From positions 7,068 to 15,056 of the forward strand of contig DHYS01000041.1 of NCBI GenBank assembly GCA_002414185.1: a stretch of 7,989 nucleotides of DNA, read 5' to 3'. Every line of letters starts with the position of its first letter. The stretch's first letter is position 1. Shown here in pieces: positions 6,752 through 7,989 of the stretch. The notes under the pieces are model-generated. The model made no database searches, had not been told where the DNA came from, and saw only the letters and a program-made list of their open reading frames with translations. Made by a program: the position numbers and the translations under genes. This DNA is from Patescibacteria group bacterium UBA5124 (GTDB lineage: Bacteria > Patescibacteriota > Gracilibacteria > Absconditabacterales > Absconditicoccaceae).

Positions 6752-7867
6752 CGTGAAAAAAACTTTTCAAATATTCTTATAGCTGTTTCGTGAGGGCCAG
6801 ATAGTATGTTTTTGGCTGTTATGATGATTCGTTTGTTTCAGGAATACCATATTCCTATGAAGCATCTTTTTCTCGTTCATTGCAATCACAAAACCAGACC
6901 AGAAACTGATCAAGAAGAACAATTTATTCGTGATTATTTCAAAGATCAGCAGCTCTTTGTGGTTCAAAGACCATCTGCAAGTAAACATACTGAACAATCT
7001 CTAAGAAACCGAAGATATCAAGAATGGAAAACACTTATGGAAAAACATAGCATAGATCAACTTTATCTAGGTCATCATTTTGATGATCGTGTAGAAACTA
7101 CCTTGCTTAATCTTCTCCGCGGATGTGGAATGCAGTGATTTTTAGGAATCAAAAACCAGGAAAATCATCATCTCTTATGAGGGAAAACAGTAATTAGACC
7201 ACTCCTTACCTACCGCAAAAAAGATATCCTCAAATGGTGTAAAAAACTATCTATTCCCTATGTGACTGATCAAAGTAACTTCGATATTCACACCAGTCAA
7301 AGAAATAAAATCAGAATTGAAGTGTTACCATGATTGTTTGCTCAAAAGGGATTTGAAAAAGTAATGAAAAATATCTATCAAAAAGAAGAAAAAAATCAGA
7401 TTTCTATTCTTCTCAAATCAATTATATCAAGTCCGGATTGGAATGCTCATTTTGCTTATGAAATCTGTCTTACTCAACAAGAAATCACTTCTTCTCATAT
7501 AGCGCAACTATTGAAACAGCTCCATGCATCGGCAGCTGTTACCTCGTGAACGATCAAAGAATTATGGAAATTTCTGGCTCAGAGTACGAATGGATGGAAA
7601 TATCTTCAGGGAATTACGTTTTTTGTTGCTCATGGAAAGCTGTATGCTATCAAAGCACCTCAGCGTTTCCGAGAAAAAACCATTGATAAACAACAACAAA
7701 TCCCTACTTCTTGAGAGGTAATAAGATATCCTCAGCCTGGAGATACCTATAAAGGGAAGACACGAAACAAATATTGTATCAACAAAAAAATACCTCTTTT
7801 TCGAAGAAATTTTATACCGATTACTAGTAAAGAAGAAAAAATTGTAAAAATACATTTACCTTATTAA
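6746..7867 (+). CDS. tilS: TilS, tRNA(Ile)-lysidine synthetase (six UGA = Gly)
   Basis: TilS uses ATP and lysine to convert C34 of the CAU-anticodon tRNA-Ile to lysidine, so it reads AUA; the gene is normally essential. The 373-residue product has the N-type ATP pyrophosphatase loop SGGPDS (15-20), VHCNHKTR (44-51), GHHFDDRVET (109-118) with RG at 125-126, the region IRPLLTYRKKDI, and YVTDQSN with SQRNKIR and LPGL (172-197). The C-terminal domain starts near residue 320 with VIRYPQPGD and ends LP-Y. It is shorter than the E. coli protein of about 430 residues. Six TGA codons are read as Gly (residues 16, 131, 145, 196, 268, 323). Gly16 lies in the catalytic loop, so recoding is needed for activity. 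The ATG at 6746 is preceded by an in-frame TAA at 6740-6742, which fixes the N-terminus, and there is no Shine-Dalgarno. AUA codons are frequent in the window, consistent with a need for lysidine. Confidence 0.96.
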
Positions 7868-7870
7868 GCT

Positions 7871-7989
7871 ATGTTTATGGAACAAATTTTGGAATATGTT
7901 CAGCCTATTTGGAATCAGATAGAAAGTACACGAATGTTTATTCTTCAGAATATTGCTGATAATTTTTCTCTTTCTATAGAACAAACTAA
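7871..7989 (+). CDS. Start of an unidentified gene downstream of tilS (3' cut by window)
   Basis: An open frame begins with the ATG at 7871, 3 bases after the tilS stop, and stays open to the window end (39 complete codons). It starts MFMEQILEYVQPIWNQIEST; a second in-frame ATG at 7877 could be the true start. The visible part looks amphipathic and helical, without a signal peptide, and contains no TGA. The tight spacing suggests cotranscription with tilS. The fragment is too short to assign a family. Confidence 0.6.
   Translation, partial: MFMEQILEYVQPIWNQIESTRMFILQNIADNFSLSIEQT

Noticed and set aside
7562..7855. Minus-strand open frame opposite the tilS C-terminus
   Set aside because: It overlaps the recognised TilS C-terminal domain and has low-complexity content, so it is a shadow frame.
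2..7867. UGA as tryptophan (code 4) or selenocysteine
   Set aside because: The TGA sites coincide with glycine in conserved motifs (SGGPDS, DGGKGQ, IGGA), TGG already encodes conserved Trp residues, and the number and spread of TGA codons does not suit selenocysteine.

Overview
The window comes from a bacterium that reads UGA as glycine (translation table 25), so it most likely belongs to Absconditabacteria (SR1) or Gracilibacteria of the Candidate Phyla Radiation. The evidence is internal. At least 22 in-frame TGA codons interrupt otherwise intact genes, and several sit where a protein family requires glycine: the TilS SGGPDS loop, the UvrC DGGKGQ motif and the DHFR IGG motif, where two TGA codons stand side by side. 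TAA and TAG remain true stops and TGG still supplies tryptophan. With the standard code most genes here would be wrongly split or shortened. The DNA is AT-rich, genes are tightly packed, and no start codon has a convincing Shine-Dalgarno sequence.

Layout. Positions 2-1099 (+) hold the C-terminal part of UvrC (excision repair), whose stop directly abuts the stop of a convergent minus-strand pair: folA (dihydrofolate reductase, 1100-1558) and, upstream of it, thyA (thymidylate synthase, 1594-2448). The pair forms one dTMP/tetrahydrofolate cycle and is probably one operon. Divergent from thyA is a secreted protein of unknown function (2631-3719, +), flanked by two copies of a GC-rich palindromic repeat and followed by a terminator.

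Next comes a small integral membrane protein, possibly PnuC-like (3865-4379, +). It is readable in full only through a -1 frameshift at the heptamer A AAA AAC. A strong terminator follows, then a 400-residue standalone RecB/Cas4-type PD-(D/E)XK nuclease with four candidate iron-sulfur cysteines (4482-5684, +). On the minus strand lie an unrecognised 124-residue protein (5733-6107) with its own promoter and terminator, and a DUF177/YceD-family protein (6191-6697). Divergent from the latter is tilS (tRNA-Ile lysidine synthetase, 6746-7867, +), followed after 3 bases by the start of another gene (7871 onward) cut by the window edge.

No tRNA, rRNA, CRISPR array, insertion sequence or riboswitch was recognised. 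No gene-free stretch exceeds 300 bases; the longest is 2449-2630 (182 bases). The region is mostly housekeeping (DNA repair, dTMP synthesis, tRNA modification). The items most worth checking are the extent of UGA use, the possible frameshift gene, the palindromic repeat pair, the short C-terminus of UvrC and the standalone nuclease.
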